From assembly GCA_964366055.1 (NCBI GenBank), contig CAYISE010000001.1, forward strand, positions 1 through 57,082: 57,082 bases of DNA, read 5' to 3'. The notes under the pieces were generated by a model that searched no databases, was not told the origin of the DNA, and was given only the letters and a program-made list of their open reading frames with translations. This document shows, in pieces, positions 1 to 8,613 of this stretch. The translations under genes were made by a program, and so were the position numbers. The DNA is from JBBTQX01 sp964366055 (GTDB lineage Bacteria; Patescibacteriota; Minisyncoccia; UBA6257; GWB1-50-10). Numbering within the stretch: the stretch's first letter is position 1; every line of letters starts with the position of its first letter.

Positions 1-271
1 GTATCGCTTCGATCCCCTGAAGCATCTTTCCGGTGGTCGCTCCGTGAGCCCCGGAACCCACGCGCAGATTGTATTTCGGCTGCGGCACCGACAAATTCTT
101 GAAGAAAACTTTGTCCATCAGATAATCGTAATGCTGGCCGGTGTGCAAAATGAAAAATTTTACCTTCCGGCGGTCCGCTTCCCGGATAACCGGCGCCATT
201 TTGATGACCTCCGGCCGAGTGCCTATGACAAAGCAAAAATACGGCCGGCGGGATTTATCTTTTCTTTTCAT
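1..271 (-). CDS. wecB: UDP-N-acetylglucosamine 2-epimerase, WecB-like (partial, C-terminus outside window)
   Basis: The first 90 codons of a gene that runs off the left edge. Translated from ATG at 271 on the minus strand it reads MKRKDKSRRPYFCFVIGTRP, then EVIKMAPVI at residues 21-29 and HTGQHYDYLM further on. The GTRPE(V/I)IKMAP and HTGQHY motifs are characteristic of the non-hydrolysing UDP-GlcNAc 2-epimerase family, which interconverts UDP-GlcNAc and UDP-ManNAc. The start overlaps the stop of the upstream glycosyltransferase gene by 17 nt, so it is the ninth gene of the minus operon that starts at 7333. It would pair naturally with the UDP-sugar dehydrogenase at 14295-15503, giving UDP-ManNAcA as in enterobacterial common antigen synthesis; that link is inferred. 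Confidence 0.85.
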   Translation of the reverse strand, partial: MKRKDKSRRPYFCFVIGTRPEVIKMAPVIREADRRKVKFFILHTGQHYDYLMDKVFFKNLSVPQPKYNLRVGSGAHGATTGKMLQGIEAI

Positions 272-1040
272 AAATTTTCGCATCCACCAAAAACCGATAC
301 CAGAATCCCTGCAGAAAATGAAAAATTAATCCTTCCTTTCCGTCCAAAAATCCCAGCCGCAGGAAATAGCGGTATAAAAAATAGAAACACGGCCGGAAAA
401 ACAGCGGCAGGCGGTAATAGAAAGAACGTTTGGGGTTGCTCGCGGCGCCGCCCTTTAAAATATCGTTCACTTCCCGGGAGGAATAATTATTGTGGCGCTC
501 TATCCACTCCCTCAATCCCTTCCGGTTGTCATCGGCAAAATCGTTCTCCAATCGGCCGGCTCCTCCTTCAGTCAGGACAATATGCTCGTCCATTTCTTTG
601 TCTTCGGAACGACCCTTTCCTCTCCGCCATAATCTCAAGAACCAAGCGGGATAATAGCCGCCGTGCTTCATCCACCGGCCCATAAAATAAACCCGGCGTT
701 TCATATAGAATCCCGAGACCTCGGCCGACACCCCCGGCAAAACCTCGGCGATTTCATTCTTCAATTCCGGGGTCAGGTATTCATCGGCATCCAATTTCAA
801 AATCCACTCGCTTTCTACCTCCAAATTATCCAGCGCCCAGTTAAATTGCTCGGCTTGATTTTTAAAGGGGTGGATGAAAAATTCAGCGCCGTAACGTTTC
901 GCGATGGCCGGGGTCTTATCGGTGGAATAAGAATCAACGACGAAAATCTCGCCGGCCCAACCGGAAACGCTCCGAAGACACCGATCAACATTTAACTCCT
1001 CGTTATAGGTCAGTATGATTACCGCGATAGATGGTCTCAT
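255..1040 (-). CDS. Glycosyltransferase family 2 (WaaE/KdtX-like)
   Basis: 261 residues of a cytoplasmic GT-A fold glycosyltransferase. The N-terminus SIAVIILTYNEE and a DADE metal/nucleotide-binding motif at residues 84-87 are typical of GT2. The overall layout (short N-terminal GT-A domain, then a basic tail with FYYRLPLFFRPCFYFLYRYF) resembles the WaaE/KdtX group of core-glycan glucosyltransferases. The start overlaps the end of the preceding GT4 gene by 38 nt. The start is kept because the GT2 N-terminal strand begins directly at this methionine. The donor and acceptor cannot be told from sequence. Confidence 0.85.
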   Translation of the reverse strand: MRPSIAVIILTYNEELNVDRCLRSVSGWAGEIFVVDSYSTDKTPAIAKRYGAEFFIHPFKNQAEQFNWALDNLEVESEWILKLDADEYLTPELKNEIAEVLPGVSAEVSGFYMKRRVYFMGRWMKHGGYYPAWFLRLWRRGKGRSEDKEMDEHIVLTEGGAGRLENDFADDNRKGLREWIERHNNYSSREVNDILKGGAASNPKRSFYYRLPLFFRPCFYFLYRYFLRLGFLDGKEGLIFHFLQGFWYRFLVDAKIYEKKR

Positions 1041-2193
1041 ATTCTTTCAAAAATTTGCCGGCTATTTCGGAAAGAGAAAATTCTCTTTTAATCAGTTCCC
1101 GGCCGCCGGCCTTTAATCGCTCGGCTAAAACGGGGTCCCCGATAATTTTCAAAATTGACCGCGCCAATTCTCCCTCGTCTTTATTTACCACTATACCCGC
1201 CTCATACTTCTCAATCAAAGGGCTAATCCCCACCCCTTTGGTAACCACGACCGCCGTTTGACTCATTCCTTCCGCAACCGCCATACCGAAATTTTCAGAA
1301 TAAGACGGCAAAACAAAAATCTGCGAGTCCCGAAAAGCGGCGGTTTTATCTTCACCCAAAAGCATTCCCGTAAAAATAACATTGCCCTTCAAATTATTTT
1401 CATCTATCCAATCCTCAATCTGCTTTCTGTAACCTTCGTCATCGCCGCCCGCTAAGACCAAAAACGCTCTCGGCTCTTCGGTCAGCACCCGTTTGAACGC
1501 TGGAATCAACGTATCCAAACCCTTCTTCCAATTCAGACGGCCCAAAAAGAGGACGATTTTTTTATCAGCCGGAATATTAAACTTTTTCCTGAAAAATCCC
1601 GCCGGGGTTTTCTCCTTAAATTCATCCGCGTCAAAACCGTTGGGGATGATAAAAGAATTTTTGAGCGGCAAGCCGGCTGCCAGATATTCTTCCTTTTCGG
1701 CCTCAACCGTAAAATGAATCGCCGCCGCCTTGGCCAGATTTCTTTTTTCAATCAAACCGAGATAAACTCTTTTTTTTAAACGGCCTTTCATGGCCAGAGG
1801 TTCTTTCATCAAACTGCCCCTCGGTGAAATAATATAGGGCTTATCGCGCTTTCTGGCATAATAAGCGCCCAATGTTGATGCCGCCAGAAAAACCGACGTG
1901 ATATGAACGATGTCAAATTCTTGAATGGTTTTGGCTAAAGTCAGGTGCAGATCCAAAGAATAAGACCACCCTCTCGGGAAAAAACTTTGGAAGTAAAAAA
2001 TCTTGACGTCGTCCAATCTCACAATTTCACCCAACGGCACCGCCAATTCCCCCGCTCCGTCTATATTGGTCGTGTAAACCGTCACATCGGCGCCTTTTTT
2101 AACCAGCCATTTGTTCAATTGGTGAACGCTCAAAATAGGACCGCCTTGTCTATAGGCGGGCAGATAAGTCGGAACAATGTGGAGAATTTTCAT
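1003..2193 (-). CDS. Glycosyltransferase family 4 (GT-B)
   Basis: 396 residues. The N-terminal domain starts KILHIVPTYLPAYRQGG with the glycine-rich acceptor-side loop. The C-terminal Rossmann half contains LFLGRLNWKKG near residue 215 and an E-x7-E signature in SENFGMAVAEGM near residue 305, the retaining GT4 nucleotide-sugar site. It should transfer a sugar from an NDP donor onto a lipid-linked glycan at the inner face of the membrane. Its start directly abuts the stop of the gene at 2194-3114, so the two are translationally coupled members of the same operon. Confidence 0.87.
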   Translation of the reverse strand: MKILHIVPTYLPAYRQGGPILSVHQLNKWLVKKGADVTVYTTNIDGAGELAVPLGEIVRLDDVKIFYFQSFFPRGWSYSLDLHLTLAKTIQEFDIVHITSVFLAASTLGAYYARKRDKPYIISPRGSLMKEPLAMKGRLKKRVYLGLIEKRNLAKAAAIHFTVEAEKEEYLAAGLPLKNSFIIPNGFDADEFKEKTPAGFFRKKFNIPADKKIVLFLGRLNWKKGLDTLIPAFKRVLTEEPRAFLVLAGGDDEGYRKQIEDWIDENNLKGNVIFTGMLLGEDKTAAFRDSQIFVLPSYSENFGMAVAEGMSQTAVVVTKGVGISPLIEKYEAGIVVNKDEGELARSILKIIGDPVLAERLKAGGRELIKREFSLSEIAGKFLKEYETIYRGNHTDL

Positions 2194-3114
2194 TTATTTT
2201 CGGCCCAGAGCGTGCTTCAGGTCGCCCCGAAAACCTTCCCACTCGCCGACGCATCTCGCTAATTCCTGGATGAAATAAACATAAAGGAACGGGAAAAAAT
2301 CTTTCAATCCGTTTTTTGAGCGGCGGCTTATTTTTACGACGCGCAAGGTAGCGGGGACTATTAAAATAAACCTCAATACGAAAATTACATTCTTCGCAAG
2401 CAACTTTAGGAAAAGAAGCGGCAAGGGATACTTATCCATAAAATATTGCTGGAGGGGGCCGAACCGCCCGCGCGCCTTTCTCGCGTGCCAGAATTCTTTG
2501 AAATTATCCGGCTGGGGATGCTGAACTACAATTGACGGGTCGTAAACTTTTTTATATCCGCCTTCGGTCAGCTTCTTCCCCAAAAGCCAGTCGCGGCAAA
2601 ACTTCGCGGGGTAGCTCGGACCGAACATTCCCAATTTGAGCGCCAAGTCCCTCCGGCACGAAAACGCTTCGGCATAATACATATCACTCCGGCCCTCGTG
2701 TTCCGAAATATGAAGCGCGCCCACGAAACGGGAAAAAACGTTTTTTGTTCGTGGATAATCGGAATCCACCAAAACCCAATCGGCGCCGGCTTCGTATTTC
2801 TCGGCAAGCCGATCCAGAAAATCTTTCGGAGGCCGCACGTCGGCATCGGCCTGGACGATGATATCCCCCGTCGCCTGTTCAATGCCAAGATTGACCGCCT
2901 CGCAACATCCTTTTCTCGGGCCATTTATCAAACGCACGCCCTTTGAGACATATTCTTTGATTATCTCCGGCGTCCGGTCGGATGAATCGTCAATAATCAA
3001 AATTTCCTTATTCGGGTAGGATAAGCCGATGAAACTCTCCAATGTTTCGCGGATATCTTTCTCTTCGTTGCAGGAAGGGGTGATAATGCTGAATTTAAGG
3101 CCGTTTTTGGCCAT
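2194..3114 (-). CDS. Glycosyltransferase family 2, membrane-associated
   Basis: 306 residues. The GT-A domain has the SIITPSCNEEKD N-terminus and a DAD motif at residues 90-92 (VQADADVRPP). A hydrophobic stretch near residues 228-255 followed by basic residues (RVVKISRRSK) suggests attachment to the cytoplasmic membrane. It overlaps the FkbM gene upstream by 20 nt. The family usually uses inverting NDP-sugar donors; the specific sugar is unknown. Confidence 0.83.
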   Translation of the reverse strand: MAKNGLKFSIITPSCNEEKDIRETLESFIGLSYPNKEILIIDDSSDRTPEIIKEYVSKGVRLINGPRKGCCEAVNLGIEQATGDIIVQADADVRPPKDFLDRLAEKYEAGADWVLVDSDYPRTKNVFSRFVGALHISEHEGRSDMYYAEAFSCRRDLALKLGMFGPSYPAKFCRDWLLGKKLTEGGYKKVYDPSIVVQHPQPDNFKEFWHARKARGRFGPLQQYFMDKYPLPLLFLKLLAKNVIFVLRFILIVPATLRVVKISRRSKNGLKDFFPFLYVYFIQELARCVGEWEGFRGDLKHALGRK

Positions 3115-3949
3115 GGGGAACCGCTAAAATATTATGCGACGTTTCTATGGTAGGCGCTTCGGTTATCGACGTCAAATTATTTTCGCCTATCAGATGAAGA
3201 GCGTAATCATTTTGACCGAAGAATATTTTCGCGTCTTCCCATTTGAATCCGGCCCGACTCCAATTGTCCCGGTTATATTCAAAAATGACGGAGGGGTTGA
3301 ATTTTCTTATACTTTCGGCCGCGCCTTTAATGATGGGAAAATCGCTTCCTCGGGTGTCTATCTTGATGAGGTCCAAACGATTAAGTCCTTCGTCCGCCGC
3401 CACTTTGTCCACGGTTGATACTTGAACCTCAAAAGATTTTTCCAGATTGTTCAGTTCATACAAACTTGAAGTTCCCTTGTCCGGCATTTGGTCGTTGTAA
3501 GAAAAAAGGTTCGTCTTCCCCTCTTTATCGGACAAGGCCGAGCTGAAGACCTTGATGTTGTTGAGGCCGTTGAGAAGGATGTTATCCATCAGTTTCTTTC
3601 GGATGTCCGGATGGGGTTCAAAAGCCAGAACCCTTCCGGTCTCGCCGGCCAATCGGCCCATCACGAGGGCGTGGGTTCCGATGTAGGCCCCCGCGTCAAT
3701 CGCGACGGAGCCCTCTTTAAGGACGCTCTTGAAAAAATCAACGACTTTTTTTTCATACTGTCCGCGAAAAAAAATATCCCACTCCACGTACGATGAGGTA
3801 TCAACGTTAATCAGCAGGCCGTTACCGTATTTTATCGTCTCCTTAATCCGTAATTTTTTTGAGTTAAAAAACAATCTCAATATTCTTTGAGTCCCCCGCG
3901 GATGGAATCTTCGCGTAATAGCCGCCAGAACTCTAGCAAACGCGCTCAT
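3095..3949 (-). CDS. FkbM-family SAM-dependent methyltransferase
   Basis: 284 residues. The SAM-binding core is IDAGAYIGTHALVMGRLAG, followed by VLAFEPHPDIRKKL, the classic FkbM arrangement in which EPxP follows the second strand. DLIKIDTRGSDFPIIKGA is the family's later acidic motif. FkbM enzymes O-methylate hydroxyls of sugars or polyketides, so here it probably methylates a sugar in the surface glycan. The start overlaps the aminotransferase stop by 17 nt. Confidence 0.85.
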   Translation of the reverse strand: MSAFARVLAAITRRFHPRGTQRILRLFFNSKKLRIKETIKYGNGLLINVDTSSYVEWDIFFRGQYEKKVVDFFKSVLKEGSVAIDAGAYIGTHALVMGRLAGETGRVLAFEPHPDIRKKLMDNILLNGLNNIKVFSSALSDKEGKTNLFSYNDQMPDKGTSSLYELNNLEKSFEVQVSTVDKVAADEGLNRLDLIKIDTRGSDFPIIKGAAESIRKFNPSVIFEYNRDNWSRAGFKWEDAKIFFGQNDYALHLIGENNLTSITEAPTIETSHNILAVPHGQKRP

Positions 3950-5054
3950 TTGCTTCTTTCAGAGAGGAAACGACGTAGCTCAATTCTTCCTCGGATATAA
4001 CTGGCCCGCTCGGAAGATAAAAGCCGTTCCGAGCAACCTCATTCGCCACCGGACAATCGCTCTCTTTCGTCCATCCTTGCTTTATGAAAATCTCCTGCAT
4101 ATTGGCCGGAACGAAGGATTCCCGCGTCTCAATGCCTTTTTGTTTCAACGCATCTGTAATTTCTTTTCGCCGGCCTTCCAATCTGCCCCGAAGTACAACG
4201 TGAAACATCCAGTAGACATTCTTCGCGTAGGATTTTTCAACCGGCAGTTGGATATCGACCAAGTATTTCAGATTTTTCAGATAAAAATCGGCTATCGCCC
4301 TCTTTTTTTCTACGGCTATCTCAATTTTATTGAGTTGAGCGCAACCCAAGGCCGCCTGCAGATTGGTCAAGCGGTAATTAAAACCGACATCGCTGTGCAT
4401 GAACCTGTTTTCAATTCCGTAAGCCAATGATTTCAGAGACCTCGCGCGGTCCGCGTATTCCTTATTGTTCGTTGCGAGCATCCCACCCTCGCCAGTCGTG
4501 ATTATCTTATTGGCGTAAAAACTGAAAACGCCGATGTCGCCGAGCGCGCCGACCTTCCTGCCTTTGTATTCCGCGCCGTGGGCCTCGGCCGCGTCTTCAA
4601 TGACAAAAAGATTATATTTCTTGGCGACAGCGAGCACCGGGTCCATATCCACCGGATGGCCGTAAATATGCACCGCCATAATGGCTTTGGTTCTGGAGGT
4701 GATTTTTGATTCCAAAAGCGAAGGATTCAGATTCCAAGTGTCGGTTTCAATGTCTATCGGAACGGGTTTCGCTCCCGTGTAAAGCACGGCGAAAAATGTG
4801 GCCATGTTGGTGAAGGTGGAAACCAAAACCTCATCGCCGGGGCCTATTTTCAAAGTCGCGAGCGCCAGATGGAGCGCCGCCGTTCCACTAGAAGCGGCCA
4901 CTCCGTAAGAACATCCGGAATATCCGGCAAAACCACTCTCAAATTCGCCGATGAATTTTCCGAAGTTCCCGGAAATTTCTCCGGAATCAAGCGCCTCCGC
5001 CACTAATTTTTTCTCCTCCTCGCCGATGAACGGCCGGGAAACGGGAATATACAT
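3933..5054 (-). CDS. DegT/DnrJ/EryC1/StrS-family sugar aminotransferase
   Basis: 373 residues, normal for the family. PLP-dependent fold type I: SSGTAALHLAL at 55-65, IEDAAEAHGAEY with the pyridine-ring Asp at 154, and the Schiff-base lysine K183 in FYANKIITTGEGGM. The IPVSRPFIGEEE start and the KIITTGEGG loop resemble GDP-perosamine synthase-like enzymes. It would transaminate a 3- or 4-keto NDP-sugar to an amino sugar. An AGGG-like sequence lies just upstream (TTAGGGACA before ATG), one of the few possible Shine-Dalgarno sites in the window. Substrate position is not determined. Confidence 0.88.
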   Translation of the reverse strand: MYIPVSRPFIGEEEKKLVAEALDSGEISGNFGKFIGEFESGFAGYSGCSYGVAASSGTAALHLALATLKIGPGDEVLVSTFTNMATFFAVLYTGAKPVPIDIETDTWNLNPSLLESKITSRTKAIMAVHIYGHPVDMDPVLAVAKKYNLFVIEDAAEAHGAEYKGRKVGALGDIGVFSFYANKIITTGEGGMLATNNKEYADRARSLKSLAYGIENRFMHSDVGFNYRLTNLQAALGCAQLNKIEIAVEKKRAIADFYLKNLKYLVDIQLPVEKSYAKNVYWMFHVVLRGRLEGRRKEITDALKQKGIETRESFVPANMQEIFIKQGWTKESDCPVANEVARNGFYLPSGPVISEEELSYVVSSLKEANERVC

Positions 5055-5107
5055 TGTCCCTAATTATGGCGAGAGTCCCCGAAAAACGCAAATAAATACA
5101 TAACTCC

Positions 5108-6889
5108 TCACTTGAAGATCAGGTAGTTTCCCAAAACCAAAATATCAATCCCGCTTCTCATAAAAGTGGAGTAGGCGTCTTCGGGAGTATTGACAATCGG
5201 TTCGCCTTTGAGATTGAACGAGGTGTTTAAAATTAAAGGCACGCCGGTTTTTTCGTAAAACGCCTTTATCAACTTATAGTAGCGGGGGGATTCTTCCGGA
5301 AACACGAGCTGCGGCCGGGCCGTCCCGTCCACGTGCGTGATGGCCGGAACGATTTTTTGCTTTTCCTTCCTGACATTCACGACGTAGAGCATGAACCGGG
5401 CCGGCAGACGGGTTTCCGCTTCGGACAATTCAAAAAAATCATTCGCCTTATCTCCTAAAACCGATGGAGCGAAGGGCCGATAGGGTTCGCGGAATTTTAT
5501 CTTGGTGTTCACGATATCCTTCATATCCGCCCGCCGGGGGTCGGCGATAATTGAACGGCTCCCGAGCGCGCGCGGACCCCATTCAAACCGGCCGTTAAAC
5601 CAACCGACAACTTTCCCTTCGGCAACGCTTTTCACAACTTCATCAATCAGCCCATTTTCATCGTTAAAATAACGATGACTGATTTTTTCTCCCTCTAAAA
5701 AACTTTTTATCTCGGCATCGGAGTACTCGGCGCCGAAATAGGCGTGCTTCATCACATACTTTCTGGGAGCGCTGAAGATTTGATGCTCAACGAGCAGAGC
5801 CGAACCCAGAGCGCCGCCGGCATCGCCGGCCGCCGGCTGGACGAACATGTTTTTGAACGGAGATTGCTTCAACATCTTCCAATTCGCCACCGAATTCAGC
5901 CCAACGCCTCCGGCCAAGCAAAGATTTTCGCAACCAGTTAATCTGTGCGCCTCGTTCGCGAGTCCTGTGACTGCTTCCTCATGAACCGCCTGGAGGGAAG
6001 CGGCAACGTCGGCATAATACTCTTGTTCCAACGCAATCCGTTCGTATTCTTCTCTCTCCGGCTTCGGACCGAAATATGACGGCCAGCCGGTCTCCCGGGT
6101 AAAAAATTTTGATTTCGGGTCGCGCGGCTTGCCGAAAAGTTCGGTGAATTTCTTCGAAAAACTCTTATTAAGCGAGCAATGGAAACTGAAATAACTTAAA
6201 TCGAGCTCATACGAGCCATCGTCAAAAAATTTGAGCATTTTTCTCACTTTATCCGCGTATTTCGGCTTGCCGTAAGGCGCCATGCCCATCACTTTGTATT
6301 CGCCTTCGTTAACCTCAAAGCCGAGAAAAGCGGTGAAAGCGGAATAAAGAAGCCCGAGCGAGTGGGGGAAATGAACCTCCTTGAGAATTTTTATTTTTGT
6401 CCCTTCTCCGATACCAATCGTCGTAACGGCCCACTCGCCAACCCCATCTATCGTAAGGACAGCGGCTTTTTCGTAAGGCGAGCAGAAGAAAGCCGATGCG
6501 CCGTGGGCCAAATGATGCTCGGCAAAAAGAATTTTTTCGGGAGCGATATCAAGTTCTTTGGCAATAAGGGCGCGGACCCACAACTTGCTCAAAAAAAGAT
6601 GTTTGATGGATTCCTTGAAAACAAGAGGCGCGAACGGAAAAGTCGCCAAATTATTCTTGAATATTCTTTCAAATTTCAAGAAGGGTTTTTCATAGAAAAT
6701 CACGTAATCAAGAGCGCCAGCATCCAAATTTCCTTCTTTTAGAACGAATCTAATCGCTTCTTTGGGAAAGGCGGAGTCATTTTTCTTCCTTGAGAAACGC
6801 TCTTCCTCCGCTAGGGCGACCGGCCGGCCGTCAATCAAAAGGGCGGCGGCGGAATCGTGATAAAAAAAAGACAATCCGAGGACTTTCAT
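5108..6889 (-). CDS. NodU/CmcH-family carbamoyltransferase
   Basis: 593 residues, the usual size. The N-terminal Kae1-like ATPase half has LSFFYHDSAAALLIDG and the metal-binding EHHLAHGASAFF. The C-terminal half has WFNGRFEWGPRALGSRSII, the family's carbamoyl-adenylate signature. Members use carbamoyl phosphate and ATP to O-carbamoylate sugars, Nod factors or antibiotics. It lies directly downstream of SxtJ-like and DUF5989 small membrane proteins, a neighbourhood often seen with this family. Expected role: carbamoylation of a sugar in the surface glycan. Confidence 0.92.
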   Translation of the reverse strand: MKVLGLSFFYHDSAAALLIDGRPVALAEEERFSRKKNDSAFPKEAIRFVLKEGNLDAGALDYVIFYEKPFLKFERIFKNNLATFPFAPLVFKESIKHLFLSKLWVRALIAKELDIAPEKILFAEHHLAHGASAFFCSPYEKAAVLTIDGVGEWAVTTIGIGEGTKIKILKEVHFPHSLGLLYSAFTAFLGFEVNEGEYKVMGMAPYGKPKYADKVRKMLKFFDDGSYELDLSYFSFHCSLNKSFSKKFTELFGKPRDPKSKFFTRETGWPSYFGPKPEREEYERIALEQEYYADVAASLQAVHEEAVTGLANEAHRLTGCENLCLAGGVGLNSVANWKMLKQSPFKNMFVQPAAGDAGGALGSALLVEHQIFSAPRKYVMKHAYFGAEYSDAEIKSFLEGEKISHRYFNDENGLIDEVVKSVAEGKVVGWFNGRFEWGPRALGSRSIIADPRRADMKDIVNTKIKFREPYRPFAPSVLGDKANDFFELSEAETRLPARFMLYVVNVRKEKQKIVPAITHVDGTARPQLVFPEESPRYYKLIKAFYEKTGVPLILNTSFNLKGEPIVNTPEDAYSTFMRSGIDILVLGNYLIFK

Positions 6890-6894
6890 GTTCT

Positions 6895-7131
6895 TTAAAA
6901 TTCGTTCTCAAAATCCTTGAGCGCGAGGATAGTTTTTTTCTTCTCCACCCAATTGGAATTTTTTGATTGGGCAGCCAGCGGATTTTTGCCGAAAATCCTG
7001 AACGGCAGAGCGAAAAGAGCAAAGACGGTGAAATAAAAAACGACCAGAACCACGCCGGAAACAAAATTCCCGATAATGAGTCCGAATTTCATCCAAGCAT
7101 CCAGCATCCTCTTGAAAATCCCTCGGTTCAT
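6895..7131 (-). CDS. SxtJ-like small membrane protein
   Basis: A 78-residue protein if translation starts at ATG 7131 (MNRGIFKRMLDAWMKFG). An in-frame extension to 7161 would run into the preceding gene, so the inner ATG, one nucleotide after that gene's stop, is preferred. Two adjacent hydrophobic segments (LIIGNFVSGVVLVVFYFTV and the following LFALPFRIFG) make it a membrane hairpin protein; the tail KNSNWVEKK is polar. Small proteins of this kind, SxtJ in saxitoxin-type clusters, sit beside NodU-family carbamoyltransferases. Their function is unknown. Confidence 0.7.
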   Translation of the reverse strand: MNRGIFKRMLDAWMKFGLIIGNFVSGVVLVVFYFTVFALFALPFRIFGKNPLAAQSKNSNWVEKKKTILALKDFENEF

Positions 7132-7132
7132 T

Positions 7133-7333
7133 TTAGAAAATGGTATAGATGAAAGGTCCAAGAGGAGAACTCTGGGCGAAAATTATGACAAGGAAAAAGA
7201 CGACGATGAGCGCGACCATGGGAATAAGCCACCACATCTTATTCTGCCAAAGAAAACCGAATAAACGCGCCACAATACCGAAACGTATTGAAATCGTTTT
7301 CCAAAGACCCGATATTCTATCGGCAAATCTCAT
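7133..7333 (-). CDS. DUF5989-like small membrane protein
   Basis: 66 residues with one strong transmembrane segment (MWWLIPMVALIVVFFLVIIF) and an N-terminal amphipathic part containing LFGFLWQNK. Both the size and the WWLxPM core match the short DUF5989 proteins found upstream of SxtJ and carbamoyltransferase genes. It is the first gene of the nine-gene minus operon. There is no Shine-Dalgarno site; a TATCAT box ends 7 nt before the ATG, suggesting a leaderless transcript. Confidence 0.7.
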   Translation of the reverse strand: MRFADRISGLWKTISIRFGIVARLFGFLWQNKMWWLIPMVALIVVFFLVIIFAQSSPLGPFIYTIF

Positions 7334-7340
7334 TATTTTT

Positions 7341-7370
7341 ATGATAATTCACAATTGATACGTAATGCAA
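7341..7370 (-). promoter_or_regulatory. Promoter of the carbamoyltransferase/glycan operon
   Basis: On the minus strand TTGCAT (7370-7365), 18 nt spacer, TATCAT (7346-7341), then 7 nt to the ATG at 7333. The -10 box matches the consensus at 5 of 6 positions and the -35 at 4 of 6. The transcript is predicted to begin at or very near the start codon. Confidence 0.5.
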
Positions 7371-7452
7371 CCTAATTTTGGATTATCACCCATGTATCTC
7401 CCCGCCGGCGCTTCACCCGAAAACACGCTGTGTCAAATTCCCCAGGGAATTT

Positions 7453-7560
7453 GGAGAAAAGCAATCCCATTGCTTTTCTCCTCTCGGCCTCGCTCTCTCG
7501 CTTCGCTCGAACCATGCCCGCTTGGCCTGCGAGACGGTTTTCTTGGCGAAGCGCCGGCGG
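7453..7560. repeat. Intergenic hairpin plus GC-rich repeat remnant
   Basis: This fills most of the 316-nt gap between the divergent genes at 7333 and 7650. A perfect 12-bp stem with a 5-nt loop spans 7453-7481 (GGAGAAAAGCAA and its complement). It is followed by a GC-rich stretch containing GCTTCGCTCG and TGCCCGCTTGGCCTG. The second motif recurs with one change (TGCCCGCTCGGCCTG) at the end of the element near 35865, and CGGCCTCGCTC recurs near 35699. No coding sequence of credible composition was found here. Neither strand shows a clear T-run after the hairpin, so it is not called a terminator. Confidence 0.5.
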
Positions 7561-7611
7561 GAATATAATTCAAGATGATTGAGACAACAATTGGTCAATT
7601 TATCAAATAGC

Positions 7612-7639
7612 TTGAAAAAATAATTAAAGGGTCTACAAT
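7612..7639 (+). promoter_or_regulatory. Promoter of the epimerase gene at 7650
   Basis: TTGAAA (7612-7617), 16 nt spacer, TACAAT (7634-7639), then 10 nt to ATG 7650. The leader would be about 3-4 nt, too short for a Shine-Dalgarno site. Confidence 0.55.
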
Positions 7640-7649
7640 CAAAAACATT

Positions 7650-8606
7650 ATGGCTGAAGAAATTAGGGGAAAAAAGGTCTGTGTTATCGGGGGCGCCGGT
7701 TTTTTGGGCAGTCATCTCGTGGATTATCTCGTGGAAGAAAAGAACTGCGAAGTGCTGGTGCTGGATAATCTAATCTCCGGGCTCAAAAAACATATCAATA
7801 AAAAGGCGGAATTCGCCTGGTATGACATCCGCGACGACGAGCACGAACTGATAGGCATCCTGAAGAGCCACGGAATAGGGTACGTCTTCAACTACGCGGC
7901 CGAGCCGTACATCCCGGAGGGATTTGAGCGACCGAAACATTTTTTCATAATCAACGCTTTGGCTGTTTTGAATGTCCTGAATGCCTGCCAGAAAGCCAAC
8001 GTGAAGAAAATCCTGCAGGTGAGTTCCGCCGAGATCTACGGGGATATGAAAGGCAAGATCAAGGAAAGCGATATGGTGGTGGCCCACTCCACCTACGGCG
8101 TCTCCAAAATGGCGGCGGACGGGCTGGTGCAGGTGCGCTGGCGGGAAGGACAAGTGCCAGCCATCGCCATGCGGCAGTTCAATTGCGTGGGTGAACGAGA
8201 AACTCACGAATACGTCATTCCGGAGATTGTGAGCCAACTGGCCCAAGGCCCCATAGTCCATTTGGGTAACAACAGCTTCCGTGATTTCCAATATGCCGGC
8301 GACGCCGTCCGGATGGCAACGGAACTTTTGGAGAAGGGCGAACCCGGCGAGGTTTACAATATGGGATCGGAAGAAGGTATCCAGATATACGATTTGGCGA
8401 ACCTGATCGGAAAACTGATGGGCTACGAAAAGATTGAGATCGTGACCGAACAAAAAAGAGTGAGGCCGTGGGAAATCTGGCACCTTCAATCGGATAATAC
8501 CAAGTTATATTCGATAATCAGCTACCGCCCGAAAACAAAACTTGAGGAAGCTTTGAAGAAAACCATCAAATACTTCCGGGATAACGCCGGAAAATGGGAT
8601 TTCTAG
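7650..8606 (+). CDS. NAD-dependent sugar epimerase/dehydratase (extended SDR)
   Basis: 318 residues. The Rossmann motif GGAGFLG is at 14-20, the catalytic Ser region is SSAEIYG, and the catalytic YGVSK lies near residue 150. The NYAAEPYIPEGF segment is unusual compared with UDP-glucose 4-epimerases. The gene is a single plus-strand gene within the otherwise minus-strand island, with its own promoter. It converges with the GT4 gene ending at 8614. It should act on an NDP-sugar; whether it epimerises or dehydrates cannot be read from sequence. Confidence 0.85.
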   Translation: MAEEIRGKKVCVIGGAGFLGSHLVDYLVEEKNCEVLVLDNLISGLKKHINKKAEFAWYDIRDDEHELIGILKSHGIGYVFNYAAEPYIPEGFERPKHFFIINALAVLNVLNACQKANVKKILQVSSAEIYGDMKGKIKESDMVVAHSTYGVSKMAADGLVQVRWREGQVPAIAMRQFNCVGERETHEYVIPEIVSQLAQGPIVHLGNNSFRDFQYAGDAVRMATELLEKGEPGEVYNMGSEEGIQIYDLANLIGKLMGYEKIEIVTEQKRVRPWEIWHLQSDNTKLYSIISYRPKTKLEEALKKTIKYFRDNAGKWDF

Positions 8607-8613
8607 CCGTTCT

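Noticed and set aside
44..685. 213-codon plus-strand frame across the WecB and GT2 region
   Set aside because: It is antisense to two genes with diagnostic motifs (GTRPEVIK, DADE) and has a shadow-like Arg/Pro-rich composition.
7453..7481. Perfect 12-bp hairpin as a terminator of the gene at 7333 or 7650
   Set aside because: Both flanking genes point away from it and no T-run follows on either strand.
7770..8489. 239-codon minus-strand frame opposite the epimerase at 7650
   Set aside because: It lies wholly antisense to a gene with clear SDR motifs and has no family features.
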